A stretch of DNA of 64,000 nucleotides from Kalmanozyma brasiliensis GHG001 (lineage: Eukaryota; Basidiomycota; Ustilaginomycetes; Ustilaginales), in the NCBI RefSeq assembly GCF_000497045.1, contig NW_015961970.1:744802-808801 (forward strand), read 5' to 3'. Under the pieces are notes generated by a model that did not search any database, was not told where the DNA came from, and saw nothing but the letters and a program-made list of their open reading frames with translations. This document shows, piece after piece, positions 19,845 to 30,000 of the stretch. The position numbers were made by a program, and so were the translations under genes. The stretch's first letter is position 1. The number at the start of each line of letters is the position of its first letter.

Positions 19845-22400
19845 TTACAGTGTAGCGACGACGGGATGAACGACCGCATTCTCGTCCAACCAGTCCATGT
19901 AGTTCTTCAAAAAGTCGTCCGGGAGATCCTTTGCGTTGCCGACGGTTTCCGCATCGCCAATCACGACGAGCTGGCGTTTCGCTCGAGTCATGGCGACATT
20001 CAATCGCTTCTTTTGGGCCAAGAATCCGACTTCTCCCTCGGCATTGCTCCTGACGAGGCTGATAATGACCACGTCCTTCTCACGACCTTGCATCGAGTCG
20101 ATGGTTCCCAGTTCGATCTCGTCCGCGTTGACCACCTCCTCGCCCTTACCACTCGCGGCAGGGATGGTGAAGCGATGGCTCCGGACGGTGGCGTGCAGCA
20201 ACGCAACTTGCGCCGAGTAGGGAGTTAGGATCGTCACCTGCCCCGGCGCCACGCCTTTGCTAAACAGCTCTTCGAGGTGACGTACGACCAGATCCGCCTC
20301 GTGCACGTTGGATTTCGAGTCGGCCAACAGGGCCCCTTCTTCGGCTGAGGGAGTGGTCTCGTAGAACTCACACCCGGACGTGTCGTACAGCACCACGGGC
20401 GCCAACAGCTCCTCCTCGTCCTCCGTTGGTGGGGAAGAGAGATGCCGTGAGACACTGGCCAGGTCGCTGAGACGGATCGAGGCGCAAGAGGTATGCGCAA
20501 CGAGCTGAGACTCATACAGCTCGGCGTTGGGGAAGGACATGATCGGTGTAGACATGCGGTACTGGATCGAGAGAAGAGATTTGATGCCCGGTCCGTAGAG
20601 GCCGAGTTGTCGCGAGAAGAGGGTTGTTTCGAGCGAGCGGGGGGGTCGGAGGCGGGTCCTTGGGGCGGTGGAGAGGGTGGCGGTAGAGAATTTCGAGGCG
20701 AGGTCTGTTTCGTCGGCGTCGTCGTCGGTGTCGTCCGTCTTTGCATCACCGACAACATCGTCCGTTGTGGTGTCTGCCTGTGAGGTGGTTTGAGCGGCGT
20801 CCTTGCCCGCTTTGTCGCCGTGCTTGCCCGCGCCATTTGACTTGCTCCTCCCTTTTCCCTTACCCTTTCCACGCGGTGCGCTGACGGTCGACTTGACCGT
20901 AGGCGGCAGCTGCAAATGATCTCCCGCCAACACCAACCTCCCACCCTCCCTCGCCTTCAACACCGCAATCCAGCACGCCACCTCCAACGCCTGGCACGCC
21001 TCATCGATCACCACCCAATCGAACTCCCTTCCCGCCAACTGTCTCCCGCCCGCCCCATGACACGTCGTCAACACGATCTGCGCCCTATCCAGCACGCTCC
21101 GCTGCACCTGCCTGTCGCGTCGCCGATACTCCTTGCGCAGCTCGCGCACCTCTTCCCACCGTTTCCTCCGGTCCGATCCGCGAATTTTGGGTTTGCCTTT
21201 AGTCGATCTGTTCCCGCCTGGCGGCGGCGGTTTGAGCTCCGACATGATGTCCTCGATCTCGCGGCTGATGTCTTTGACGAGCTGCGCTTCGGATGATTGC
21301 GCACATTGAGCGTCGAGTGTGGCGCCTTGGAGAGATGCGACGACCCGGGCGGGATGGCCGAGCCGCGTGACGCCAACAGATTTTTTCTTGAACACTTCGC
21401 GATGCTCCGGCGCCCCAACGAGTCGCTCGAGGATGTTGTCCACGGCCAGGTTGGATGCGCCACAGACGAGGACTCGAACGGGATTGGAATCGACGGCTCC
21501 AAGGTTGGATGCAACGATCTGCATGATGAGCTCGACGATGGCCGTCGTTTTGCCGGTACCGGGCGGACCGTGGATGAGCGAGAAGTGGTTTGCTGACAGG
21601 GCACGTTGGATTGCGGACAGCTGGGTGTCGTTCAGCTTCGGGTTGAATGGTGGTAGTGGCAGGTCAATGTTGCGCCATGCAGGCGGAGTGAGGCCGAAGA
21701 GGCTGCGTGTGAGGCTTGTTGCCGTCGTTGAGGCGGAGGTTTGCGGCGTCTCGTCTTCGTCTGAAGTATCACCCTTTGCGGTCGACGAAGCAGTCAGGGG
21801 AACTCCCAGCGACTTTGCCAGCTTCGCGAGCGTCAGCTCCATGCGATCGAATGTGGTCTCATTCGCCACCTTGACCAGACGTATCCTCTCGGGCAGCTCC
21901 AGCTCGCCTCCTGAGACCTTGGCGTTCTCGCCTGTCCTCGCATCGCGCTTGTCCTGCCCCTCTGCCTTTTCTCTCGACTTGCCTTTCCCATCACTGATCG
22001 CGAGCACGATCCGCGTCTCACTCGTCCGGAACACCACGCCCTGCACCAAACCTCCTTCGTTCGTGGCGGACGGGTCCGCGCTGTTGTCGAGGATCGCCGC
22101 CAGATCGCCCGAGCGGAACGAGTGGGGTGGGAAGTTGGGACTTGCATGGTGCGCAGACGGCCGTTCGAGCTCCACCAGCAGCTTGGCTCCTACACCGATG
22201 CGTATCGAGGCGACACACAGACCGAGCAGTGCTAGGCCGTGCTTCTCGAGGATCTTGGGCGCCGTTTTGGAGAGGAGCAGCTTTGATTGGGACTGTTCTT
22301 CTGTGCGTTCGTCCGCGAGGAGGCGGGATTGCGTCTGAAACCATCGCTGTAGAAGTTCTTGAGAGGGCGGCTCGGGCTGCCGCAGCGGAGTGGGCGACAT
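19845..22400 (-). CDS. HCS1: SF1B helicase of the Hcs1/IGHMBP2 (Upf1-like) family
   Basis: The protein is 851 aa from the ATG at 22400. Hcs1 is a 5'-3' DNA helicase associated with DNA polymerase alpha; the human relative IGHMBP2 acts on RNA/DNA and ribosomes. Helicase motifs in order: Walker A GPPGTGKTT (278-286), motif II VVIDEACQALE, motif III GDHLQLPPTV, SIQYRMS (motif IV region), GTIDSMQGREKDVVI (V) and NVAMTRAKRQLVVIGD (VI). The N-terminal 250 residues match the accessory 1B/beta-barrel part. A Lys/Gly- then Asp/Thr-rich low-complexity insertion of about 60 residues separates motifs III and IV. No zinc finger or R3H domain is seen, which favours the Hcs1 form over animal IGHMBP2. It lies 58 bp from and convergent with ELP1. 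Confidence 0.92.
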   Translation of the reverse strand: MSPTPLRQPEPPSQELLQRWFQTQSRLLADERTEEQSQSKLLLSKTAPKILEKHGLALLGLCVASIRIGVGAKLLVELERPSAHHASPNFPPHSFRSGDLAAILDNSADPSATNEGGLVQGVVFRTSETRIVLAISDGKGKSREKAEGQDKRDARTGENAKVSGGELELPERIRLVKVANETTFDRMELTLAKLAKSLGVPLTASSTAKGDTSDEDETPQTSASTTATSLTRSLFGLTPPAWRNIDLPLPPFNPKLNDTQLSAIQRALSANHFSLIHGPPGTGKTTAIVELIMQIVASNLGAVDSNPVRVLVCGASNLAVDNILERLVGAPEHREVFKKKSVGVTRLGHPARVVASLQGATLDAQCAQSSEAQLVKDISREIEDIMSELKPPPPGGNRSTKGKPKIRGSDRRKRWEEVRELRKEYRRRDRQVQRSVLDRAQIVLTTCHGAGGRQLAGREFDWVVIDEACQALEVACWIAVLKAREGGRLVLAGDHLQLPPTVKSTVSAPRGKGKGKGRSKSNGAGKHGDKAGKDAAQTTSQADTTTDDVVGDAKTDDTDDDADETDLASKFSTATLSTAPRTRLRPPRSLETTLFSRQLGLYGPGIKSLLSIQYRMSTPIMSFPNAELYESQLVAHTSCASIRLSDLASVSRHLSSPPTEDEEELLAPVVLYDTSGCEFYETTPSAEEGALLADSKSNVHEADLVVRHLEELFSKGVAPGQVTILTPYSAQVALLHATVRSHRFTIPAASGKGEEVVNADEIELGTIDSMQGREKDVVIISLVRSNAEGEVGFLAQKKRLNVAMTRAKRQLVVIGDAETVGNAKDLPDDFLKNYMDWLDENAVVHPVVATL

Positions 22401-22722
22401 GCTGTCGGAGGGAGCGCTAGGCGAAGCAAGACCGGCTTAGCTTCCCTGATGGTGTTGGAGAATCAAGGTGCGGGAGTGTGGAAGGTCTTCCAAAAAATTA
22501 TTATAAAGTTGCAGGCGCAGCAGGTGGAGGCTCGAGCTCAAGAAGCATGGCGTGTGCGCTCTTTGAAACAAACCTCATTATGGCTTTCCCATCCTACTTT
22601 ATAGCATCACAGCTGACAGTGTCACACTTGCATCCCCACGAAACTCACTGCATGGCTCTCTCAGTCGCTGAGCAGGCGTGTAGGAAGATGACTGATGATA
22701 TTGCGGTGGGAGGCTCGACCAA
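22401..22722. other. Intergenic region between the HCS1 and RPN8 genes
   Basis: About 320 bp holding the HCS1 promoter and RPN8 3' UTR; both genes are on the minus strand. An A/T-rich patch (CCAAAAAATTATTATAAAG) lies at about 22489-22507, about 90 bp upstream of the HCS1 start. No gene seen. Confidence 0.4.
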
Positions 22723-23800
22723 CTAATCCTTCTTCTTCTCGGCTTTCGCGTCGTCCTTCTTCGCATCCTCTCCAGCCTCCTTGCTGCCTGCCGCAGTGCC
22801 ATTGGTGAGCGTGTTTGATGCCTCCTCCTCGCCCTTCTCGTTCTCGCGTCGGTTGTCGATCAAGCCATGCAGAGCAATGACGGCACGGATGAGACTCGAC
22901 AGATATACGACAAGCAGTCGATCGTTGTTGTCCACCGCAAACGACTTGGCTGCTTCGCTGTTCTTGTCCAGATCTGGGAGCAAGTTGAAGATGTCCTGCA
23001 GATCATAGATGATCTGATGGTTGACCGGAAGCTTGCCCTCCACCACGGCTTGCAGGTAGTCACGAATCTCGAGCAGCCGCGACTGCAATCCTCGCAGACT
23101 GGACAGCTGGCTCGCAACGCGCGTCGAGAGTGTCCCCACCGCCGTCGTATCGCGAATGTCACGCAGCAGGTGCTCTACGCCGATCTCCTCCGCCTCCTCT
23201 GCCTCGATGGTGCTGGGGACGTGCATGAACGTCTTCTGCGTCGCTGTGCCGTCGTCCTTGATCTCCTCCACCGCAAAGTAGGCGTCGGTCGGGATGCCCA
23301 CGTCGCGCTGCCTCGGGTTGACGATGACCATCACCGGTCGTGGGATGAAGCGCTTCATCAGCTCGTTGATCTCCAGATCCGAAGAACGCAGTCGCGGCCC
23401 CGTGTGATACCACCCCACCATCTTCTCGCGTGCGTTGACCTTTTTGAACATCTCCATCATCCCGGAGATGTAGTCGTGATCCAAGAACCACGTCTTAGCA
23501 TCCCTCTCGTCCTCTTCGAAGGGTACTGCAAAGGAGTTGGCGACGTTGATGGTTTTGCCATTGTTGAGCTCCTGGCCGAGCAACACACCGACAACTCGCT
23601 TGCGCGAACCTGACGCAGATCTCGAAGCATGGTCTGTGACGGAGAGAAGCACTAGCGGGTGGATGATGACATTTGTGCTCGAGAGACTGATTGTCTGTTG
23701 TGCGCAGGGAAATACAGCGTTGTCAGCAAATCGTCGTTAGGGAGGCTGAAGCTTGCGAGGATCGCTGGAGTGAACTTACCTCTTGTGTTGTGGCTGGCAT
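22723..23800 (-). CDS. RPN8: 26S proteasome regulatory subunit Rpn8 (MPN domain, non-catalytic)
   Basis: Two exons: 23800-23780 and 23694-22723, giving 330 aa. Exon 1 encodes only MPATTQE and ends at a GTAAGT donor; the 85-bp intron ends CACAACAG. The join restores the family start [19 protein letters not shown]. Rpn8 pairs with Rpn11 in the proteasome lid. The MPN domain (about 15-150) carries GWYHTGP in place of a full JAMM metal site, as expected for this catalytically dead partner; [14 protein letters not shown] follows. The C-terminal part is a helical bundle and a Lys/Glu-rich tail ending KKKD. The uninterrupted frame seems to start at a GTG (23652); the true start lies in the tiny first exon. 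Confidence 0.93.
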
Positions 23801-24199
23801 CCTTGCAGAAAATGTATCCGGTACTATGGCGCTGTTGGTGGAGTCGGACTGATCTCTTGATTCCTGTGACTGTAGACGTGGTTTGCAGCGATGCGGTTTG
23901 CAGTGTTGCGGGAGATGACAATCTGGAAGGATGGTGTTGAGCGAGAAGTGTTGAACTCTCGACTCCACTTTGTCAAGGGACGACGCGCATGCCCGATCAC
24001 GCTCGCGGCTGGGCCAGCGCTGTTAAGCTCGCGTTGCTTTTCTCGGATTTCGGGCGCCGTTTCCTCCACACCAAAAAGTCGCCGCGAAGCTGTTCCTCCT
24101 CGCCGACTTGTACGAGCCTAGTTAGCAGACACCGTTCGAACGATCCTCTCCAGAAGCTGCCTCAAGTCCATAGTCGGCCGAAGGCGACGTCATAGCGCG
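23801..24199. promoter_or_regulatory. Divergent promoter between the RPN8 and PGS1 genes
   Basis: Four hundred bases separate the RPN8 start (23800, minus) from the PGS1 start (24200, plus). No TATA box, proteasome-control element or repeat was recognised. Several short open frames exist but none is gene-like. Confidence 0.4.
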
Positions 24200-25921
24200 A
24201 TGATGCCGCCAGGGATACGAGCTGCTCTCCCATTGCGGAGCTCGGTGCTGCTATGTTTGAGACATGGCCCTGGACGTGCAGCACCTAGCTCCTCATATCG
24301 TGGCACTGCCACCGACGGCCTCAGACACTTTAACTCGAACCCGAGTACGAACGACTCAGAAACAAGCATCAGAAAGCTTTCTGATGATCCACACTTCCTC
24401 ACAAGGCGACTTGCCGACGAACTGCAACTCCCCCTCTTCGCTGCTTCCGGACAACAATTACGTCTGCTCGAAGACCCGTGCGACTTCTACGAGACGCTGA
24501 AACAAAAGATCAGTCAGGCAAAGGAGCGCATCTTCCTCGCCTCGCTGTACATCGGCAAAGAAGAGACGGAGCTCATCGAGCACCTCCAGACAGCACTACG
24601 CAACAATCCAGCACTGCAGCTTACAATTCTGGTCGATGCACTCAGAGGGACCAGGGAAGCTGCTCCGACACCCTCCTGTGCGAGTCTTGTGTCAAGACTG
24701 CATGCCGAATTCTCAGATCGAGTCAGCATACGTCTCTACCATACACCAAACCTCAAAGGATGGATGAAGAAGATTGTCGGGAAGCGCTTCAACGAAGGAT
24801 GGGGATTGCAGCACATGAAGATCTATGGATTCGACAATGATGTCGTGCTCAGCGGCGCCAACCTCAGCCGTGACTATTTCACGAATCGACGAGATCGCTA
24901 CCTGCTGATCGAAGATCACATGGAGGTGGCCAATTACCTAGACTCGCTCGTGCACCTCGTCGGGCAGTTCAGCTTCAAGCTGGAGACATCATCACCGCGG
25001 AGTGTTTCTGCTGACAGCACCTCGAGTCCAGACTGGAGGCTAGTCTGGGACGGCGGTCAAGACACTCTGACCTCAGCAAGCGACCGACCGCAGATGCAGC
25101 CCTTCACAGAATCTGGCTGGACAGACGAGGCAACCATTGCGGTCAAGGAATTCACGAGGCAGTGGCAGAGTCAGTCAACGAATAGGGTGAGCAGTCAGAC
25201 GGAGGCCGACACCTTGCTGCTGCCCTTGCTCCAGATGGGTCCTCTCGACATCAGGCAAGAGACCCGCGCGATACCGCAGATACTCGACATGGCCCTCCAA
25301 ACGCGGACCGCTCAGGGACAGCCGCCAACACTAGCGCTCACGTCCGGCTACTTTTCCCTGTACAAGCCGTACAAGTCGCTCATCCTCCAAGCAAAAGCGG
25401 CGTCGAGCGCCGTTGTCAAGATCATTTGCGCATCGCCAGAAGCGAACGGCTTCTTCCAATCGAAAGGTGTTTCGGGCTGGATACCCGAAGCGTACACGTG
25501 GTACGAGTGTCAGTTCTGGAAAGCGCTGAGGCGTGCTAAGAGGCTGCTGGGACAGGATGGACGTAAAGCGGAAGATGGGGGAGTCGAGATCCGCGAGTGG
25601 AAGAAAGATGGCTGGACGTATCACGCGAAAGGGATATGGTACTACCCACCCTCGCCAGAAGGAGCAACGGAACAGCCGGCGCCGACCATGGTCCATGTTG
25701 GCTCAAGCAATTATGGATCGCGGTCGGCGGATCTGGATCTCGAGTCCACTTTTCTGATCTCAACCCAATCGCAGGAGCTCTCGCAAAGGTTCGGGGAAGA
25801 GTTTGCGACCTTGGAACGGGATGCGAACGATGCTGTCGACAAGAATCTCTTCGAGAGGCCAGACAGGAAGGTCCGAAGACGAGTCAAGATCGCGTCGTGG
25901 ATCCTCAAGGGGATGCTCTGA
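24200..25921 (+). CDS. PGS1: Mitochondrial phosphatidylglycerophosphate synthase (PLD superfamily)
   Basis: The protein is 573 aa from the first of two adjacent ATGs. Pgs1 condenses CDP-diacylglycerol with glycerol-3-phosphate, the first committed step to cardiolipin, at the inner mitochondrial membrane. The first 45 residues are Arg/Ser-rich with few acids, a plausible presequence. The first PLD-type motif is HMKIYGFDND (His205, Lys207, Asp212) followed by LSGANLSRDYF; the second is degenerate around HAKGIWYY with GSSNYGSRSADLDLE downstream (about 475-520). Two HKD-like halves and about 500-570 aa fit yeast Pgs1. The gene lies 302 bp upstream of HIS3, with no functional link expected. Confidence 0.92.
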   Translation: MMPPGIRAALPLRSSVLLCLRHGPGRAAPSSSYRGTATDGLRHFNSNPSTNDSETSIRKLSDDPHFLTRRLADELQLPLFAASGQQLRLLEDPCDFYETLKQKISQAKERIFLASLYIGKEETELIEHLQTALRNNPALQLTILVDALRGTREAAPTPSCASLVSRLHAEFSDRVSIRLYHTPNLKGWMKKIVGKRFNEGWGLQHMKIYGFDNDVVLSGANLSRDYFTNRRDRYLLIEDHMEVANYLDSLVHLVGQFSFKLETSSPRSVSADSTSSPDWRLVWDGGQDTLTSASDRPQMQPFTESGWTDEATIAVKEFTRQWQSQSTNRVSSQTEADTLLLPLLQMGPLDIRQETRAIPQILDMALQTRTAQGQPPTLALTSGYFSLYKPYKSLILQAKAASSAVVKIICASPEANGFFQSKGVSGWIPEAYTWYECQFWKALRRAKRLLGQDGRKAEDGGVEIREWKKDGWTYHAKGIWYYPPSPEGATEQPAPTMVHVGSSNYGSRSADLDLESTFLISTQSQELSQRFGEEFATLERDANDAVDKNLFERPDRKVRRRVKIASWILKGML

Positions 25922-26223
25922 AGGCGTCTTGCTCCCGCCATCCTCTTCCATCGCGCAAAGCACAAGACTCGCACTTGAGCTTGATCTGCAATGATACCCG
26001 TCGGCACCTCAGCTGACCCTCCATCCCATGTTGAAGCGCTGTGTGGCGATTGTTGCCGTCTATAGTCTGTGATGCACGTTGTTCTGAGGCCTCGGAAATC
26101 GGAAGACGCGCCGCCTGCAGGGTCGCAGGAAGAAATTGAAGGTCAGTGCAGCGAGTCATTCCAAGCTTTCATGCTTTATCATCTTCTCAGCAACCACCAT
26201 CCACACCATCGAAACCAGGCACA
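25922..26223. promoter_or_regulatory. HIS3 promoter with a Gcn4/Cpc1-type site
   Basis: The 302 bp between PGS1 and HIS3. GAGTCA at 26153-26158 (TGACTC on the minus strand) is the core of the Gcn4/Cpc1 general amino acid control site and lies 65 bp before the HIS3 ATG. A single 6-bp match can occur by chance; its position upstream of a histidine gene is the reason to note it. Confidence 0.4.
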
Positions 26224-27064
26224 ATGGCGACTGCTACCTCCACAGGCAACTTTGAGGCACGAAGCGCGACGGTCTCGCGCGTGACCAACGAGACCAAGAT
26301 CGAGGTCTCTCTCTCGCTGGATACGCACCCTACGTTCGCGCCACAGACCATCAACGTCAAGACCGGCATTGGGTTCCTCGACCACGTAAGTCGCACCCTC
26401 ATCATCTCATTCCAATGATTCCTTGACTGACGCAGCTCCTCTCTCTTCTTTCGTGATGTTCGCTGCAGATGCTGCACGCACTCGCCAAGCACGGCGGCAT
26501 GTCCCTGACCCTGGCCTGCGACGGAGATCTGTGGATTGACGACCACCACACAGCCGAAGACTGCGCTCTCGCCCTCGGAGCCGCGTTCAAGAAAGCCCTT
26601 GGGCCCGTCAAAGGCATCAAGCGCTACGGCACCGGTCATGCGCCTCTCGACGAGGCCCTCAGTCGCGCCGTGATCGACATCAGCTCCCGTCCCTACTGCG
26701 TCGCCGAACTCGGTCTGAAGCGCGAGAAGATCGGCGATCTCAGCTGCGAGATGATCCCGCACGTCTTCCACAGCTTTGCCATGGAGGCAGGAGTCACCCT
26801 GCACGTGGACTGTTTGAGGGGAGACAACGATCATCATAGGAGCGAGAGCGCGTTCAAGGCGCTCGCGCTGGCGATCAAGGAGGCGGTCAGCAGGACCGGG
26901 ACGGATGACGTGCCGAGTACCAAGGGTGAGTACACAGTTGCGCTCGATGCGAAGTACGCCAGGACGTTGCTGGCTCCGTTACGGCCCTGCGGTGAGAATG
27001 TGCGCACTGACTCTCTCGTCTCTAATCTGTGTTTGCACGCTACGATGCTACAGGTGTCCTTTGA
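26224..27064 (+). CDS. HIS3: Imidazoleglycerol-phosphate dehydratase
   Basis: Three exons: 26224-26385, 26469-26925 and 27054-27064, giving 209 aa. The enzyme dehydrates imidazole glycerol phosphate in histidine synthesis, using two metal ions. The introns (83 and 128 bp) have GTAAGT and GTGAGT donors and CTGCAG and CTACAG acceptors. The first splits the metal motif [14 protein letters not shown]. The third exon is only 11 nt and completes the conserved C-terminus STKGVL plus stop. Metal-ligand motifs seen: [21 protein letters not shown] and [15 protein letters not shown]. Ending the reading at the second donor would miss the true C-terminus. The family length (about 200-220 aa) is met. Confidence 0.95.
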
Positions 27065-30000
27065 GCTCCTTCGCCTCGGTACTGACCCAACTCATAGAGC
27101 AGCAATGCGATTCTATCTTACATAAGTGCTTGTGAGATGGTTACTTTTTACCACTGTGCTGAACGAGCATTCCAAGGAACTCTGAATCGTCGCAGGGTAC
27201 CATGTGAGGCTATCATCTGCTCACGGCGACAGCCGAGTTTGAATCGGCCCGATTCATCGTGTTCTCTTTGGTAAAATCTCGATTCGTAATCCCATCGGAA
27301 TTGGTTGGATGAACGGGCGGAATGGCAAGGCGGTTCGGACCGATGAAGAGCATAGGCCGAAGCTAACCGAAACACTTTTACACTCAAAGGTGGCTTGGCT
27401 TGGGAGTTTTACGGCCTTTGCATTGCAAACGCCTTGCGATGCACCGCAGAGCCGCTTCCTGTAACACCTGAGATGGAATGGGGCTGGCCCTCAGCTGTGA
27501 TGGCTTGCGCTGTCGGTGGTTGGAGGTTGCCGATCGATGCGATGCGACAAAGTGGCGCTCGGGGGATCGTCGGACTCCGTGACGGCGAGGAAGTTTCTGG
27601 ATGTCGTCGTTGGTCTAGCAAAGCCTAGCGTGGTGGCTTGCAGCATGCCGGCTTCTCATGATGACGGCGTTTGGTGGGTCGGCCTCGTTCGGCTTGTGTC
27701 TCGCGCTGATAGTGTTGTTGCCAAGCAGCTCGATACGGGGCTTTGGACGTCGGCGAATGCTCGACGAAGCGCTTTCAAGGTCGGCCGAGCGTCGGATCGA
27801 CGATGTTGATTTCCGCACAATGCGAAGACGTCGTCCAACGGTGCATCGCCAGACCCTGATCAGCTGGTCGAGGCGGAGCGTCAAATTCGGGTCGGCTTTT
27901 TCCAGCATGCAGCGTGCATGGCATGCCTGCTCGACCCCTCCACGCCGACACAAAGTGCCACCACAATCCAGATAGAAGATCCACGTTGGGACGTCGAACA
28001 TCTCGGGGCCTGCATTGTTCAAAAAGGCCAATGCCGAAGGTGTTGTTCGGTCTCCCATGAAATATCTAGACGAAACGTGGCTGAGACGCATCCGCTGCAC
28101 GCTTGTCCTTGCCGAATGTGCTATGATCCGCTCCGAGCCGGAGAGACTGATCCCATGCTCAAGGGGCTCCTTTCACAGGCAATCACATGTTTGCGATGGG
28201 TGCAGCTGCCGCTCGCGGGCAGATGCTATTGGTAGCTCACATAGCAAACGCATGATAGCTTTCCCTTCGCTTGGTCCACCGCACGCGAGACTTGACCGAG
28301 AATCCACGCCACTACGCTGCCGAAGCTGATTCATGTCGGCAAACAAGCAGAGATGAAGAGCGAGATGGCCGACGAGCGACCCGAGAAGTCGGTTGTGGGC
28401 GAGCACGACTAGCAGAGACAGTCTCACGGGGCAATGCAGACACCAGTGTCGTGCAACTTAGGGTGACACTGTCAAAAAGGAAGCAGCAACAGCTGACATT
28501 GGATCTTCGAGGTGAGCACCGATGCGAGCCAAGCCCTGGCTTGGTTGAGAATCGGGGCAGTGGGTCGGGGCTCGCAACGAATAGCCGTCTCGAGGCCAAG
28601 ACCAACTTGATGCAGGGTGCAGTATCCGCCTTCGCCTGCGACGCGACCTGCAAGCTGACTCCCCTGGATAGGGCTAAACACTCACTAGCGTGTGTCCAGC
28701 ATCATCGGATCGTCGGTCAACTCGATTCGGCTCCTGATCTGGCTGTTGCTACAGGTGCCGACACAGGCTGCTACCGAGAGAGTAGCGACCGCCCGTTGTC
28801 AACGCCAACAAAGCCAGCTGGATCGGCAAATGTGCCTTCTCGTACCAAGACGTCTTGGCGATCACAAAGGGTCACTTTGTCAAGCGAGCCAAAGAGAAAT
28901 AAAGCTGCCTCGCCAAAACCTCCGCCAAGGGCATAGGTAAGGCGATGAGGTTTGTAGTGCGAAACAAGGCTCAGCTGGGTCAAGGGTAAGGCGAAGTGGT
29001 TTGACTTGTGCGGATCTCGAGCCCCGTTGCTGTCGATGGCAGTCTTTCAGGTCGAGACCTTACACGTGTAAGGGGCAACAAGCACAGCCTTGCCCTTGGC
29101 ACACGATGCGGGCCAGGCATCTGTCATGCCGGTACTATTGACTCACAGGCGGGGGTCATAACTGCTTCCGTATTTGAGTGACAGCTGTTGATACCAGAAA
29201 TCACACCACAAGCATCTTGGCAATCACTTTGTGTCACTGCGCTATCAAGGCGACAAGCCTCTCTGCGCTGCGGTCTTACTGCGCAGGATCTGCTCTGCAA
29301 TACCACGCTCGGGATTGGACGATCCACTTTGACAGCCGCAGGGCCGCAGCGGCTTGCATCCCTGGACTGGGCTTGACGAGACCACCCAGAACCAGAACGC
29401 CACAAGGCAACACTAGACCGAAATGCTTCCGCGGCAGGAGAGGCTTTTCTCGGTCCGCCGCGGCCGGCATGGCTTGCATGCAATGATACCACAATGCAGC
29501 GTGATCGACCGACAGACAATAGCGACCACGATCGAAACCGACGGCGTAACCATCAGCATCGAAGTCGCCTTTTGTTGCAAATCAGGAAGGTGAAAAGACG
29601 GATCTCAGTCGACGGATGGCATGTCCTCCTTGGCATTGTGCTGGCTCAAAGAAGCCGGATGCACCCGCTCCACGATGTGCATGCATGTGCAGGTCATTCA
29701 GGAACAGTCCTGCGATGACATTGTCTCTTGCCGCCGAGACTGTCGTTGTGCACCCTGCGTGTCGGCGCCGGAAAGGGCCGAATCACAGACAACGGGCTGC
29801 TCTACCGCTTGGCAAGACCAAATTCAGGAACAGAGATCGAAGGGGGAGAAGGAGCTTCGAAACGGACGTGGAATGCTGTGCTGAGTTTCACAAAAGGGAC
29901 GGAAGCCACATTAGCCGGTCTGCTATCCGGCGCGCTCTTGCGCCCAAGATCGAGAATCTAGGGTCAACTCACGAGGATCATGATGATGCGATGGCGGAAT

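Noticed and set aside
27615..28100. 161-codon minus-strand open frame
   Set aside because: Overlaps other chance frames, with no recognisable feature and no gene-like start context.
28271..28936. 221-codon plus-strand open frame in the gene-poor region
   Set aside because: No domain, signal or compositional pattern of a real protein; scattered Cys/Arg/His and no supporting context.
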